From: Neckera pumila
Taxonomy: Eukaryota > Streptophyta > Bryopsida > Hypnales > Neckeraceae
NCBI GenBank assembly: GCA_963969595.1
Contig: OZ018412.1
Location: 27,590,339 to 27,654,338, forward strand
Direction: 5' to 3'
DNA length: 64,000 nucleotides
Notes under the pieces: model-generated
Told to the model about the DNA's origin: nothing
What the model saw: the letters and a program-made list of their open reading frames with translations, nothing else
Database searches by the model: none
In this document: piece by piece, positions 12,521 to 23,842 of the stretch
Layout of the letters: the number at the start of each line of letters is the position of its first letter
How positions within the stretch are numbered: the first letter of the stretch is position 1
Program-made: the position numbers and the translations under genes

Positions 12521-14173
12521 ATGCCTCAACTGCGTAAGACCAAACCGGGCGCTCCCAATTCTTCCTCCAATGTCAAGCTCCGGAAGATAGTTCCGATCAT
12601 TCCTATGGAGGAACCGGCCCGGACTGAGCTGATGGAGGATCTCAACGCCATGGGGTGCCTCGTCCTGATGGATAAACCCTGGGGGTTTCATGAGGAGCGG
12701 ATGGTGAGGGAGATCAAGTGCAAGGTGTCGAATGAGTTCGACAACACTCTCCGGGGCCGCCCGACCGAATGGGAAGAAGAACGATGGAGGGAAGTTTACA
12801 ACTTCCGGATGGGAGGTTCCAGTATGGCCGGGCGGAAGGACGAGTTCATCCATGACAAATTTCATGGAGAGCCGAGTAACAAGGACGGGTACGCGGTCGC
12901 AGACTGTAAGAATGACCGGCATCGTAACCTCCTTCAGTTCCTGGTTCCGATCATCCACCCGGAGAAGCCGACGAGGGTGACGATGACCCTCGGCAACACC
13001 ATTTTTGGTTCCCTGAGCGGGGAACGGAAGGTGAACTGGGCCTGGATCTTTTCCGATCTGGTGTTCCAGCTGGTGACGAGGATCGGAAAGAGTAGGGCCA
13101 CTCCTTTGAGTCCCTACCTTTTCCACCTCTACCAGTGGAACCAACTTCTCACTCCTACTGAGGAGAAGACGTGGGGTGTTCAGGAATCGATCCTGAAGTA
13201 TGGAGAGTCGGGTTCGGATGACGAGGTGGAGGAGCAGACCGGATCCAAACCCGAGACGGAAGAAGAAGAAGAGGAGGAGCCGTCCCGACAGAGGAAGCGT
13301 CAAAAGACAACGCCTCCTCATAAGAGAAGACCCCCCTCGAACCCCCGGTCCACACCAGAACAGGGACCGGATGTTGAGATGCCGGATCTCGAGGATCCCA
13401 CCGGCTCGTTCAACCAGTTAACGGTTGTCCTGGCCGGAATACGGGTGGACTGGGAGGTCAAGCGGAGGACTTTGACCACTATCTCGGAACTGGTGGATGC
13501 ACCAGTCGATAGCGATTTGCCGGGTAAGGTGGGGCAATTCCTGGCCGATCCGGAAGAGAACCGGAAACAGGAGACGGAGATCCGTCGACTTCAGGAGGAA
13601 GTCGATACTCTGAGGGCGGACATGGTCACCCTCAGGGAAGACAAGGCAGCAGTCCGGGAGATGGCGGAGGCAACCCGGAAGGTGGCTGAGTTGGTGAAGG
13701 GCACTCTTGGAGAGTCCGGATCCACCGCAGTCAAGGCGCCCTTATTTGACCAAAAAGTGCACGAGGAGAAGAAGGTATCCGGTTCCCGGATAGTTCGGAT
13801 CCTCAACGACTTCACCGATCAGGTGGAAGCATCCTTAGTGGCAGCACGAAAGGCGGCCGACCGGATGGACATCAGCAGTCAGAAGCTGAACGGGTCCTTA
13901 TTCTCCCGGGAAATCCACCTCTCGGACATTTCGATGCCGGATTCGTTTCTAGCAGGAGGATCGAATCCGGGTGAGCACAAGGATCATACACCCGAGTCAC
14001 GGAAGAGTCACAGGAGACCTGGAACGGGGCAGCCAATTCAAATAGATTTGTCGCCCGGGTCAGATCTTCCGGATCCAGCTGCCGGTGAACGGAGCCGGAA
14101 CTTGGCGGACGTCTTCAATCAACTGCTCGAGGAACCTAGGAGTTCTACACTGGGCGGGGGAATTGGAGAGTAG
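12521..14173 (+). CDS. Gag-like protein of element A, intact
   Basis: About 550 codons, uninterrupted; the only undamaged gene of its family here. Start chosen at the first ATG (MPQLRKTKPG). Residues 30-215 form the conserved part: a helical segment with LNAMGCLVLMDKPWGF, then WEEERWREVYNF, DGYAVADCKNDRHRNLLQFL, PEKPTRVTMTLGNTIFG, NWAWIF and SPYLFHLY. This block is shared with the B and C proteins and recalls the PF20167-type 'putative plant transposon protein' region (resemblance from memory, not searched). It is followed by an acidic run (EEEEEEEPS), a basic nuclear-localisation-like stretch (RKRQKTTPPHKRRP), a coiled coil at about 350-410 (EIRRLQEEVDTLRADMVTLR) and a conserved LFDQKV helix. 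No integrase, reverse transcriptase, protease or DDE motif is seen. It probably multimerises and may bind nucleic acid; the biochemical role is unknown. Confidence 0.75.
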   Translation: MPQLRKTKPGAPNSSSNVKLRKIVPIIPMEEPARTELMEDLNAMGCLVLMDKPWGFHEERMVREIKCKVSNEFDNTLRGRPTEWEEERWREVYNFRMGGSSMAGRKDEFIHDKFHGEPSNKDGYAVADCKNDRHRNLLQFLVPIIHPEKPTRVTMTLGNTIFGSLSGERKVNWAWIFSDLVFQLVTRIGKSRATPLSPYLFHLYQWNQLLTPTEEKTWGVQESILKYGESGSDDEVEEQTGSKPETEEEEEEEPSRQRKRQKTTPPHKRRPPSNPRSTPEQGPDVEMPDLEDPTGSFNQLTVVLAGIRVDWEVKRRTLTTISELVDAPVDSDLPGKVGQFLADPEENRKQETEIRRLQEEVDTLRADMVTLREDKAAVREMAEATRKVAELVKGTLGESGSTAVKAPLFDQKVHEEKKVSGSRIVRILNDFTDQVEASLVAARKAADRMDISSQKLNGSLFSREIHLSDISMPDSFLAGGSNPGEHKDHTPESRKSHRRPGTGQPIQIDLSPGSDLPDPAAGERSRNLADVFNQLLEEPRSSTLGGGIGE

Positions 14174-15284
14174 GATAGGAAGTTAGTAGGAATGTAAAAT
14201 ATTTGTAAGATAGTTAGGACCGGATCGGATGACTATCCGGTCTGGCTTGTTAGGATCGGATCCGGATTTCCAGCGCGGATTTTGAGGTCCCTTTTTGCTT
14301 TGTAATCAAGTTGTATATAAGTCAGCCCCCGCTTGGGAGCTGGGAGAGTTTTTCACCTCATTTTTGCGTACGTCTTCTCTTGGCTTCTTGTTGTGTGTCT
14401 CTCCCTTGTGCGGCAGGGTTGTGTGGCGAGGAGTTAGGAAGGCGCGTGCTAGTGTGGGTGTGATTTCTCCCTTTGGCGTGTTTGTTTTGGTCTTATGTGC
14501 AGGTGAGCGGGTTGCGAAAGCGTTGGGAGTGGATTCCAGTTCCTTAGCAGCTCTAGAGTTTAGAATTCCGGGCGAGACAGCCGTTGTTAGGCTAGGCGGA
14601 TAGGGAGGGATTCCTTAGTCGTGCTAGAACTCCTGGGTGTGAAATCTGGTTGAGTGTTCGATCTCCTGAGAGATCTCGCCGCCTCATTGGGCAAACGGAA
14701 GAACTTTAGTAGAGGTTGGAACGAACGGGTTCACTTATAGCCGCCTGGCTTCGCATAGACGAAACGGGGCGCTAAGGTCATTGTAGTATGGAAGGGCCGT
14801 ACGGGAAGTCTTTGTGTGACCAGTGATCCGGAGAGTTTTCTGGGTTGCTGTGAAGGATCAAACTGGGTCCGGGTTAGTGTAGAGAATTGAAGAAAGAAGA
14901 AGTGGGTCTTCAGCCACTATAATTCACGGAAAGAGCGGCGGGCCTACCACTCTCAAAAACAAGGGGCGATCCCTCTGATGGTGAAACAGAGATAAAACTA
15001 AACCGGGTAGTAGTAAGAGCGGATGAGAGTTGATTAGACCAGATCAGAAAGTGGATCGGATCGGAGAAGGAAAAGAGGGTCTGATTGTAGTTCTGGGTGT
15101 TGTTGTGTTTCCGGTTGTGTGTTTGAACCGGAAGAGGAAATATAGGTACTGACTTAGCTTAGAGACCAAATAAGGCTATCTACTTCATAGAATCTCGCGG
15201 GTTCGATCTTTAGAATCACTTTGTTATACTTTAAAGTGGTTTTTGGTAGTATAACTGGGAAATTGCTTGCCCTGTGCTGCGACA
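14174..15284 (+). other. Non-coding 3' tail of element A
   Basis: 1.1 kb without a convincing gene; one 102-codon frame at 14,295-14,603 has no recognised domain. It holds a TATATAAG at about 14,311 and a CCCTCTGATGGTGAAACAGA motif near 14,970. The latter has a counterpart in element C1 at about 39,970 (CCCTCTGAGGATGAAACAGA), so the tail is conserved between subfamilies and may be functional. Confidence 0.5.
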
Positions 15285-17966
15285 TCTGACGATCCCAAAT
15301 CTGCACGATCTCACTGCTCTCCCGATAACACAGACAAGTGCTAAAAGGTACAGCTCACAATTATAAATTGGAAAAAACTCCAACGGCATTTGCAAAAAAT
15401 TGGGAATACAAAGTATGGAAAATGCCACACGGATCAAACCTAAAATCCGCCTTTAAATACTAAACTACACCTCAAACTCAAAAAGGGCATAAGATTAAAT
15501 ACAGCTAATGCAATGACACATTTCATTCCTAACTTCATGTCTAATTTAGGTAACTTAAGCTACAGTCAAAAAGATCCCACTAAAAGTGGATCTTAGATCC
15601 TAAAAATCCGGAATCAACTTGAGTCCTAACTCTTTCTAAACTAAAAATATACCTACACATCTACTTGTCAAAATTAGGCATGTAGCCCTACAGTCACTGT
15701 CAAAACCTTCACCTACTTCCTACTCTTCTTCACTGGAGAAAATCCTGCCTTAACTGGTCCCTTCCGGGTCAAAAGCTTCTTTTCGGTCTGCGGCCTGGTA
15801 GTTTGTTTGGACCGGACTTTTGCCTTCTTTCTGGCAGTCTGGCCGCCTTTGCCTTTGTTGCTCGGGTCTCTGCCAAGGCCTGATCGGGATCCGAATAAGG
15901 TTCAGAATCCTGGTCGGAATCGGATTCCTCTTCATCATAGTCGTAATCCTCTTCTTCTTCCTCCTCCTCCTGAACCTTGGTGGATTTCTTCTTGGCCAAC
16001 TGTGGTTCAGGAGCCTTTCTCTTCTACGGGACTGGAGCAGGCTTTGCTACCTTGCTCTGAGGTGTCGCATCTTTTTCAGCCAGTTTCCTGATTAGGCCCT
16101 TACTCGGTGAGCTGGTTTAAGTGCCGCGACCGGCTCTAGTCTCTGTCTTCACCACGGACTGCATCAGGGCCGTCATCTTCCCTGCATCTCCAAACTGTAC
16201 CTTCTTTCCGGGAGTCTTGGGAGAAGACTTGGAGGGTGAGAGGACACTGATCTGCTTCACCTTGGTACTTTCCGCTGGAATGGACCCTCCTGGTCTGGTT
16301 GCCGGTTCCGGTCCTTGTGCCTTTGCTGGATCCGGTCTCGTCACCTTCGTGACCTCCAACTCGTCATTCTCCGGATCCGGGTCGGTGACTTTGGTGATCT
16401 CAACCTTAGTTTCCTGCACCTGACTTGTCTTGGCTTCCTGGTGCTCCTCCGGTACAGGTAGGTCTGGTTGCTCGTGAGAAGTTTCACCTTTACCCTTGTC
16501 CTCTACTGTTGGCTGCTGAACTCATTCGTGATCCGGTTCTGGTCTCGGTGCAGGATCACTTCGAGGGTTTACCTCGCACATCACTTCTCGCAGCTGCTTC
16601 AGTGTGGACTCCATCTTCTTGTGATAAGTCACCATAGCCAGTATGAGCTTCTGATGTAGCTGTCGTCCTTCCACCATTACTTGTTGGTCAAACAAGTTAG
16701 CCTTGTTGACAACTTCATCCGGATGGGTGACGAATTCCCGGATTCGGAAAATGGTGTCTCACGTTTGCGTGGAGAACATTTTCTCCTTCTCCACCTCTTC
16801 TGTTTTCTGGCGCAACTCCTGTTTAAGAGTGGCCACTTAGCCGGAAAGCTTTGCCAATTTCTTCCTTGTTTTCATTCTTCTCCTTCTCTCGGGTAAGCTG
16901 TATTATCCGGATTAAGGCTTGAACTGGGTGGACGACGTCCACTGTGGTGCAGATGGTCTGCATCACCCCTCGCTCCTTCTCGTACCGGTTCCTGAAGTCG
17001 CTCAATTCTCGGGTGATTCTCTCTAGCGGCTCGTCTCTCCAGACCGGATCGGTATCCTTGATCTGCTCTTCCTCTATGTGACCCTTTCCTCTCGTTTCCT
17101 CACCCTTATCATCATCCTGACCCTCATCCTCATTGTCCTCAGACTCGCTCTGCTCATCCTCATCGTCTCCCTCATCTGAGGATTCTTCCTCATTTCCGGT
17201 CTCATGATCTAAGTCCGGAACTTCAAACTCTATCAGGGCAGCAACGGCCTCATACTCTACCTCTTCTTCTTTTGTCATCATTCCCTCAGAATGATACAGA
17301 TGAAACAGGAATGGACAGATGGCGGAAGGCTTGGCCTTCCCAACATTATTCACCATTTTCAGTACTTGGTCCTGGATGACCACTCCCCAATCTACTTTCC
17401 GGTCTCCAGACAATGCGCCAAATATTGTATTGGCCAATGTCCGAGAAACTCGGCTTGGCCTTTCCGGGTTGAGAATGGCCAAGACATACTGTAACAACCG
17501 CTTCTCTCTCTGATTGATATAATCGGTGATTGAGAACCCGTCTTTCTTACTAATTGGGTTTCAGAACTTACCCACCGTATACTGGTATTTCCGGGATGCA
17601 CTTCCTTCACCTTCCTGGTTGAATAGATAGACCTTCTTCCACATGTCCGCCGTCCATTGCTTGGGCTTTGCACGGATTCTGGTCGCGGCGTGAGTTGGCG
17701 CTCCAGGCCTCAATTCCGCCACTACTGCTTTGCTTCTGAAGTCCCACGATCGGATCAGGAACCCAGCGCACCCCATCTGCTCCAGGTCTTTCTTCAGCTC
17801 CGCTAGCTCCAGCTCCTCCTTGAGCAATCGTAGTGTCACATACCGGAGCAAGATGGTGGCTCCCCCGCTCTGACTTGCAGCCATCTCTCCTTCCGTTAGG
17901 ATGCGGCTGGTCTACTCTCGGAAATCGGAAAAAGAGTGGTCCTCACGACTCTCTCTCTCCCTTTCA
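15285..17966 (-). mobile_element. TGTCG element B3, left part
   Basis: Aligns with B1 and B2 from about 15,290 onward (CTGCACGATCTCACTGCTCT and following). The first roughly 680 bases expected at this end, including the TGTCG terminus, are missing; element A abuts directly. At 17,966 it is interrupted by the 14.35-kb transposon and it resumes at 32,318. The interruption falls in the 5' leader, about 80 bases upstream of the B3 gene start. Confidence 0.75.
15713..17884 (-). pseudogene. B3 gag-like protein, decayed
   Basis: Starts MAASQSGGAT. It has the family block (LKKDLEQMGCAGFLI, WTADMWKKVYLFNQEGEG, LANTIFGALSGDRKVDWG, ICPFLFHLYHSE), a long acidic tract (ESSDEGDDEDEQSESEDNED), a coiled-coil segment, a Pro/Lys-rich region (SPSKSSPKTPGKKVQFGD) and a basic tail ending KKSRK. 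A TGA at 17,561-17,563 replaces the Arg codon present in B1 (GKFRNP). Further stops and one frameshift between about 16,823 and 16,419 break the rest. Full-length relatives are about 716-720 residues. Confidence 0.75.
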
Positions 17967-17995
17967 GGGTATACATGAGCTAATATGAGCCACTT
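17967..17995 (+). repeat. Left terminal inverted repeat
   Basis: 29 bases starting GGGTATACATGAGC and ending GAGCCACTT. Pairs with 32,289-32,317 in inverse orientation with one transition. Immediately preceded by the TTCA target duplication. Confidence 0.9.
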
Positions 17996-19308
17996 AGGAC
18001 GTAACACTTCCTTTTTTAAATGCTTTAGGATAGTTGTGTGAAAAGTGTAATTGAATTTTGGTTTGAAGATTATGTTTTCTTTTTTCATAAACTTTAGAGA
18101 ATCTTATTTTGTAATGCCATCCACTTTTAGTCATCGTTTGAGATCCCAAAAGCAACTTTATATTCATGTAACCAGTGCTTTTTGTGCTAAAAGGTCCTTA
18201 AACGGATGAATACTGTTGAGTGAAAGATGAATAAGTGACTTCAGAAGATCGAGGTTGCCAGCTACGTTAGTGGATGATTGTGTTCGGATGAGTGCAATTT
18301 GCGGATGAATCCAACTGCAGACTTCTAGGGTTTAGTTCTTGTCGTTTCTTTCGGATCCTAGTGCTTTTGCTTGTGTTTCTACTTCTGCCGTGTTCTGTTT
18401 CAGCCGCCAATTACCTTGAGCGCTGCATTGCATTGGTGGACACATGACGCTGAAGACGCTGCTTTTGTAAGACAATTTTTTGGCTTGCAGAGAGTAGGAT
18501 CTCGTTGCACGTACAGATTTTGCTTTCACGCCACCACTCTCACGATGAAGACTGCGTTCAAATGGGATACCCATACTCTCCAGGTGCTATGCGTGCGTTT
18601 CATTTCCTGTTGTTTGTGAGGAAACTGTCAGAAGCCAAAGCTGCATCTACAATGCAGAACCAGGACGATCGATGGGGGAAGGTGCTACTTCAGGGTTTGT
18701 GGAGCGGAGTGGAGGGTTGGGTGATCTTCAGAACTTCGGTAATTGAAGTAGGGTTTCATTGCGTTCTGGAAGTTACGTTCAATAAGTGGTTTGGTAAGTT
18801 CTACCTCATTGCAAGCTTGAAGTTATATTGCTTCAGGGTTTATTACTTGCTGTCATTGATTTTGCACGACAAGACCCATGCATCCACAAGGAATTAGGGT
18901 TCAGGGTGAGAACGTGTGTGATGCGCAAATGAGGCTGTTTTGGATAGGTTTTTTGACATTAAGATGTTGTTTGACGGAGTATTGTTTGTGTCATTTTTGT
19001 TTTGAGAGGGTTTGATGAGTGCTTGCTGCGGGAAGAATACAAAGTGTTTGCGGAGGTGGGTTTTGTGGGTTTTGTGTGGGGAGTGTGGTTGCAATGGGTA
19101 TTCTGCACAGTGTAAGCGTCCTGCTAGCAGTGTGAAGTATACCCAACAAAAGGCATGAAGACTGGCTGATGAACAATTTCTTCTCACCAAAGGGATCACT
19201 GGTGAATTAGGGTTTAGGGTGTAGGGGATAAGAGCTTGATCAACCTGGAAAATCAGACTTTCTTACTGTATGCACCTTCTTTTTTAGGTGAGGCCACTAA
19301 TTCCTGAA
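17996..19308 (+). other. 5' region of the transposase gene
   Basis: Leader/promoter territory. Telobox-type TAGGGTTTAG occurs at about 18,327 and 19,208. A likely splice acceptor, CTTCTTTTTTAG, lies just before the proposed ATG (19,309), so an upstream non-coding or short coding exon is plausible. Open frames at 18,371-18,897 have no recognised motif. Confidence 0.4.
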
Positions 19309-20194
19309 ATGGCAGAAGAAATGGCTTCTGCTAAAGCATTAGAATGTGCCCCACCTGGACTAGGAGAGGCACAAGGTGGACTAGAAGAGGCACACCAAGC
19401 ATGGTATGCTGAAAAGTGCAAAAGAGACAGTCGGAAGCGAACATGACGTTGTAGGGCAAGGAAGGCAGCTGGCGCCAACAAGGAAGTCCCGATTGATTCC
19501 AATCCATCTTGTGAATCGCCGGGTACTTCTAATTTGTGTACATCTAGGGTGAATAGAATTAGTGTGCATGTAGCAAAGGAAATTGTTGCATTTACAGCAC
19601 AGTGTCTTCAACAGTATGATAGGAACATACGAGCTCTCATTGTTGAGAAACTCTTGGGACACACTTGTATGGCTGACATCACTCCAGCGTACTTGAGTAA
19701 CTTAGAATCTGTGAAGTTGGGACATTCCGTTCTTAGCAGTGTGCGAGAAGGCATGAGAGAGCATTTGGTGGGTCAGAAAACTTCTAAAATTATAATGGCA
19801 AAGGATATTTTGTATACATTCGCTTCTAAGGGAAATGTTGGCAGTGGAAGAGGAATTGCTGGGCTGTTAGAGGTGGACAGGCGTAATATCTCAAAGGCGC
19901 AAGGAAGACGAGTACTACTAGACTCTGCTTAAGATGCATTTTGGTTGCACCATCGGAGAAAGACTCGGAGCGACTCCCTTGCTGAAAATGTGAAGACTCT
20001 GGTTGAGCAGTGGTGGGCGGAAGAGACGACAGTGTCCCCAAACCGCAAAGATGTTGTGACTTTCCACGAGGGTCCACGGCAATGGGTCTCCCATGCTACC
20101 CATTTCTTACAAGTATCTCAGGTATTGTAAAAATATAGTTCCTTTACACTTCTACGTTGCTTGCAATCCTCTTACTGTTTGGTATCTTCCTGTA

Positions 20195-21195
20195 GCCTCA
20201 TTCCGTTCTCTCCTTCAACTGTGCTACTGGATTAGGGTTTGATTGAAAACGACCTTCTTCACCTCACAAGGTGCAACGTTGCTTGGAAATAAACCTTAGT
20301 CAATGCTCAGAATTTGTTTCATGCCTTAAAAATGTGCGCCTCTGCTTGAATATGTGCATCGCTGATTTATAACATGTTTTCATACGATAATTCTTCTCTT
20401 GCTTGAATATTAGCTCTATTGCTTCAAAGTTTGCTAGGATCCTTTTGTGCTTACTGTGTTGCTATAAGTTCTGAGTTCTTGCTTGAAATTCTGCTTTCTG
20501 GCTAGAAAATGTGCGTGGTTGGTACTATGTTGGCTGTGTTGCTAAAAATGTAGCCAATCACTTGCTAGAATATGTGCTTGGATGCTACTATCTTTTATTT
20601 GTTGCTAGAAATTCTACTTACTTCCTAGAATTTGTGCTTGTGTGCTAGTATGTTTCTAGATGACTGCTTTGATGCTCAAATTTATCCTTTGTTGCTGGAA
20701 TATGTGCTTGGATGCTACCATCTCTGCTTTCTTCCTAGAAATGCTACTTCCTTCCTAGTGTATGTGCTTGGGTGCTAGTGTATGTGCTAGGGTGCTAAAT
20801 TATGTGCTTGGTTGCTACTGTATGTGCTTGGATGCTACTGTATGTGCTTGGGTGCTACCGTATGTGCTAGGGTGCTATTGTGTGTGCTTGGTTGCTACTG
20901 TATGCGCTAGGGTGCTACTGTATGTGCTAGGGTGGTACTGTATGTGCTTCAGTGCTTTGTATGTGATTGGGTGCTACTGTATGTGCTTCAGTGCTACTGT
21001 ATGGGCTAGGGTGCTACTGAATATGCTGTGTTGCTAGAATTCATGCTTTAGTATCAGCTGATCTCTTCTATTCTATTCTTTCTATTGGAGTTTCAGATCT
21101 TACATCTTTGAGAATGTGCTGTCCTATTGGTGGCTAGCCAGCCATCACCTTGCTCCTATACTTACAGATTTAGCCTCCTTGCTCTCATTTTGCAA
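20195..21195 (+). repeat. Transposase intron 1, homologous to RING-gene intron
   Basis: This intronic segment matches 28,672-29,961 on the opposite strand. Landmarks in the same order include GCCTCATTCCGTTCTC, CTACTGGATTAGGGTTTG, GCAACGTTGCTTGGAAATAA, the 20-bp minisatellite, and TTACATCTTTGAGAATGTGC. Homology runs nearly to the splice acceptor of the RING-gene copy. It forms a long imperfect inverted repeat inside the transposon. Confidence 0.85.
20760..21025 (+). repeat. 20-bp minisatellite in transposase intron
   Basis: About 13 tandem copies of a unit close to TATGTGCTTGGGTGCTACTG, with looser copies from about 20,500. GCTAGGGTG and GCTTGGTTG variants alternate. Because the period is 20, all three frames stay open, which produces spurious Cys/Leu-rich frames. 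Confidence 0.85.
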
Positions 21196-23644
21196 TATCT
21201 GTGAATGTTTAGTATCTTCCTCTGTTTTATTTCTAACGGTAGCTACGGTTGTGCAGCTCGAGTTCTAGACAAGCTTCAAGGCCATGTATCCTAACTTGCT
21301 CTATAGCTTGACTTCTTTCGAGAGCATGAAACCGTGGTGGGTTAGGCGTTTACGACTATGGAATACATGCTATTGTAAGTATCATCAAGAGCTGCTAGAG
21401 CTACTCAGAGCTCTTGACACCATGCGTGTAGATAAGCTTGGAGTTCACAGTAGTTGCAATTGTGAATGTGAATTTGTCTGTGGTGGTCTGGATTCTGCAA
21501 ATGCTGGCCGATTCTGCAATGCTCATTGTGAAGTATATGAACGACTAACAAACTTGTGGTCATCCATTTTATGTGAGAAAGTCAAGTTCTCTGCTTGGCA
21601 TCGTCAGGCTTGTTTACTAGGAGAGTGTCCAGATTGTGGCTTACAGCTGCTTATGGTTTGTCCACTTGAAGAAAGCACTGACCAGCTCGTGAAGTGGAAA
21701 AGCATTGGATACAAGGTAGTGGGAACAACTGCAGATGGAAATCCAAAGAAAGTGGTGACGATGGAGTATCGAGAGTCACCACCGCGTGAGTTAATTGCTT
21801 ACCTCAAACCCAAACTACAAGCTTTTGTACTTCATAATTACATTGCAACTTGGCAGGATTTCCAATTCCGGGAGCTGTTTGGGTCTGTTCCTGCAGACAC
21901 TCTCATATCTTGTGTGGATTTCTCTGAAAATTATACTCTCAAGGTTCAGAACAAAATCCAATCAATGCATTGGCATAATGACCAGATAACCATTCTAGTG
22001 CATATAACCTATAGACCTAATCCTGCATGGAGAGCTGAAAACGAAGAGCCACTGCTTCTGAAAGAAATTCATTATTACATTTCTGATGACAAAACCTACG
22101 ACTCTTTGTATGTGCAAAAGTGCTTCATGTTGAACTGGGAGCATGTGCGCAGTCAAGGTTTCTCACCTTCTAATCACATTGTCTGGTCTGATGGATGTAG
22201 TGGTCAGTTTAAGTCTTCACGTGCTTGGTATTTCATTAGTAGGTATCCTAATCTCACTAGTGGTGTGAGTTTAAATTCTGGGTGCCAAATGTGCTGGAAT
22301 TATTTTGGAAGTGGGCATGGGAAGGGGGAAGTGGATGGTGCAGGTGCTCTTCTAAAAAGAGAGATACGAAAGTCACAAATGAAGGTGGATGGGCGCAAGC
22401 TCCAGAATGCTGCAGAAATCATGGCGTTCTTGAAAGAGGAATCTAGAAAAGCACATGCGGGGCCACGGGGTGCACGATGCACTACAAGTAAATTTTTTTG
22501 AGAGATTCCAGTCTCTGGACCTGGTTCGGTGGACAGAACAGACCCTCTTCAAGCTGAAACAGTGCCAGGCAGCATGGGAAATCACCAATGCCGGTCAGTG
22601 TCCGCTAGAGACCCGATGTTGATACAGTATCGGCAATTGAGCTGCCTCTGTCATGCTTGTCTTGGTTATGACTATGAGAGTCCTTGTTCCCAATCAGATC
22701 ATGCTCCTAGCTTCATCTTGCACAGGTGGGAGTTCTCCCTTTGTAGCTGACTTTGCCAGACTCTTTCTTGAATGCTGCTGTATTGGTTTAGGTTGGGTAT
22801 TTTGGCAAATAGACTCTTTCTTGAGTACTGTTGTATTGGTTTATGTTGGGTATTTTGGCAAACAGCTACATGATGTTCTGACTTACGTGGTATGCTGCCT
22901 TGATTTATTGGAGGCATTATTGACTGATTGAATGTTGTTGTCATTTGTAATTGCATGTGCAACCGAAAGGTTGACTCCAAAGCGACCAAGCCAAGCTCGC
23001 CAATTGTACAAGAACGACGAGGAGGTGGAAGCTGGTCCTGACCGTGAGTGGATCGCCAACGGGCTTTGCATTGGAGATAATGTTGCTGTGCGTTCACCAC
23101 TTCAGGAGGAGCCATATTGGCTGATGCTACTGCATACTGCAACACGCACGCTTCAAGACAGCTTCACAGACCCAGAAGGGAATGGGTATGGCCCTGGGGA
23201 CGTTATTTTCTTAGGTTTCTGGTATGAGCGTCTTAAAGAAGGTAGTCGTACTTATTTGTTGAGAAACGATAAGGAACCGAGTTCCGTTTATAGCCATTTG
23301 CTGTTGACTTCGAAATTCAGCTTGCCTCCTATCTCGCACCCTGTGAAGAGTCGGTTTGCGGGGTTTGAGTTGAAGCTTGATGTGAAGGAGATTATCGATG
23401 AGGCTGCTTGTGCCGCAGCATTGTTAGATTAGCAGTGGAGGAATCTGTGGTCTTGAAAGAGGAGATTGTACATTATGTGTGGACACATTGTTTTTTGGTG
23501 CGATCTATGCCTTTTGTAACCGTATTTTGTTTAATACAAATTCATTTCAATGAACTTACAGGAAATCGTTGCCTTGCACTTAGTATGCCATGTGAACTTG
23601 CACATCTTGCTACCAAATTTTCTGATAGCATTCTTAAACTGCTG

Positions 23645-23842
23645 TGACTGGCTTGTGGTGTATCAGTTGTGTGAATGTCATGTGTGTGGGGCTTGCACTC
23701 GCATTTCACGTGACTGGCTTGTGGTGTATCAGTTGTGTGAATGTCATGTGCGTGGGGCTTGCACTTGCATTTCACGTGATTGGCTTGGGGTGTATCAGTT
23801 GTGTGAATGTCATGTGCGTGGGGCTTGCACTTGCATTTCACG
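23645..23842 (+). repeat. 66-bp tandem repeat, three copies
   Basis: Three units of 66 bases starting TGACTGGCTTGTGGTGTATC, TGACTGGCTTGTGGTGTATC and TGATTGGCTTGGGGTGTATC. The period is 22 codons, so one frame stays open through the array. It lies 210 bases past the transposase stop, in its likely 3' untranslated region. Confidence 0.9.

Larger units (their letters stand above)
11965..15284 (+). mobile_element. TGTCG element A (complete, 3.32 kb)
   Basis: Begins TGTCGCAACC and ends CTGTGCTGCGACA. The inverted termini match for about 9 bases (TGTCGCARC). The same terminal signature bounds the B and C copies, two of which have perfect non-homopolymer 5-bp duplications. There is no direct repeat of the ends, so it is not an LTR element. 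Order: 5' leader with a TATA box, a single intact gene (12,521-14,173), then a 1.1-kb non-coding tail. The flanks CTAAG and TCTGA do not match, unlike B1, B2 and C2, which suggests recombination between two A copies. It lies 46 bases upstream of the hAT1 start codon. Confidence 0.7.
19309..23432 (+). pseudogene. DDE transposase, Sola-like, three coding exons
   Basis: Catalyses excision and integration of the 14.35-kb element (by family). Exons: 19,309-20,121, 21,257-22,725 and 22,970-23,432. Introns are GT-AG and phase-consistent (phase 0, then phase 2). Exon 1 has a helical N-terminal region. Exon 2 starts with a Cys-rich zone (CNCECEFVCGG, ECPDCGLQLLMVCP). It then has three acidic catalytic motifs: CVDFSENY (Asp codon 21,917), HIVWSDGCSGQFK (Asp 22,190) and SGHGKGEVDGAGA (Glu 22,328 or Asp 22,334). 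The C-terminal exon carries GDNVAVRSP, DPEGNGYGPGD and YSHLLLTSKF. Related proteins with SDG-x-x-x-Q-[FY]-K and HGKG-x-x-DG motifs are common in animals such as aphids and Hydra (recalled). Four in-frame stops (19,444, 19,930, 21,266, 22,499) and no frameshift make it inactive as written. Confidence 0.8.

Noticed and set aside
12266..13321. 351-codon minus-strand frame opposite the element A gene
   Set aside because: Antisense shadow of a GC-rich coding region; no recognised domain, and the plus-strand frame matches B and C relatives.
15133..15225. tRNA-like A box and B box in the tail of element A (TAGCTTAGAG and GGTTCGATC 44 bases apart)
   Set aside because: Spacing fits pol III boxes, but the T-arm and acceptor stems do not pair, and the B and C tails lack a clear counterpart.
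20762..21037. Cys/Leu-rich open frame of about 90 codons
   Set aside because: Entirely made by the 20-bp minisatellite, which stays open in all frames; it lies inside an intron.
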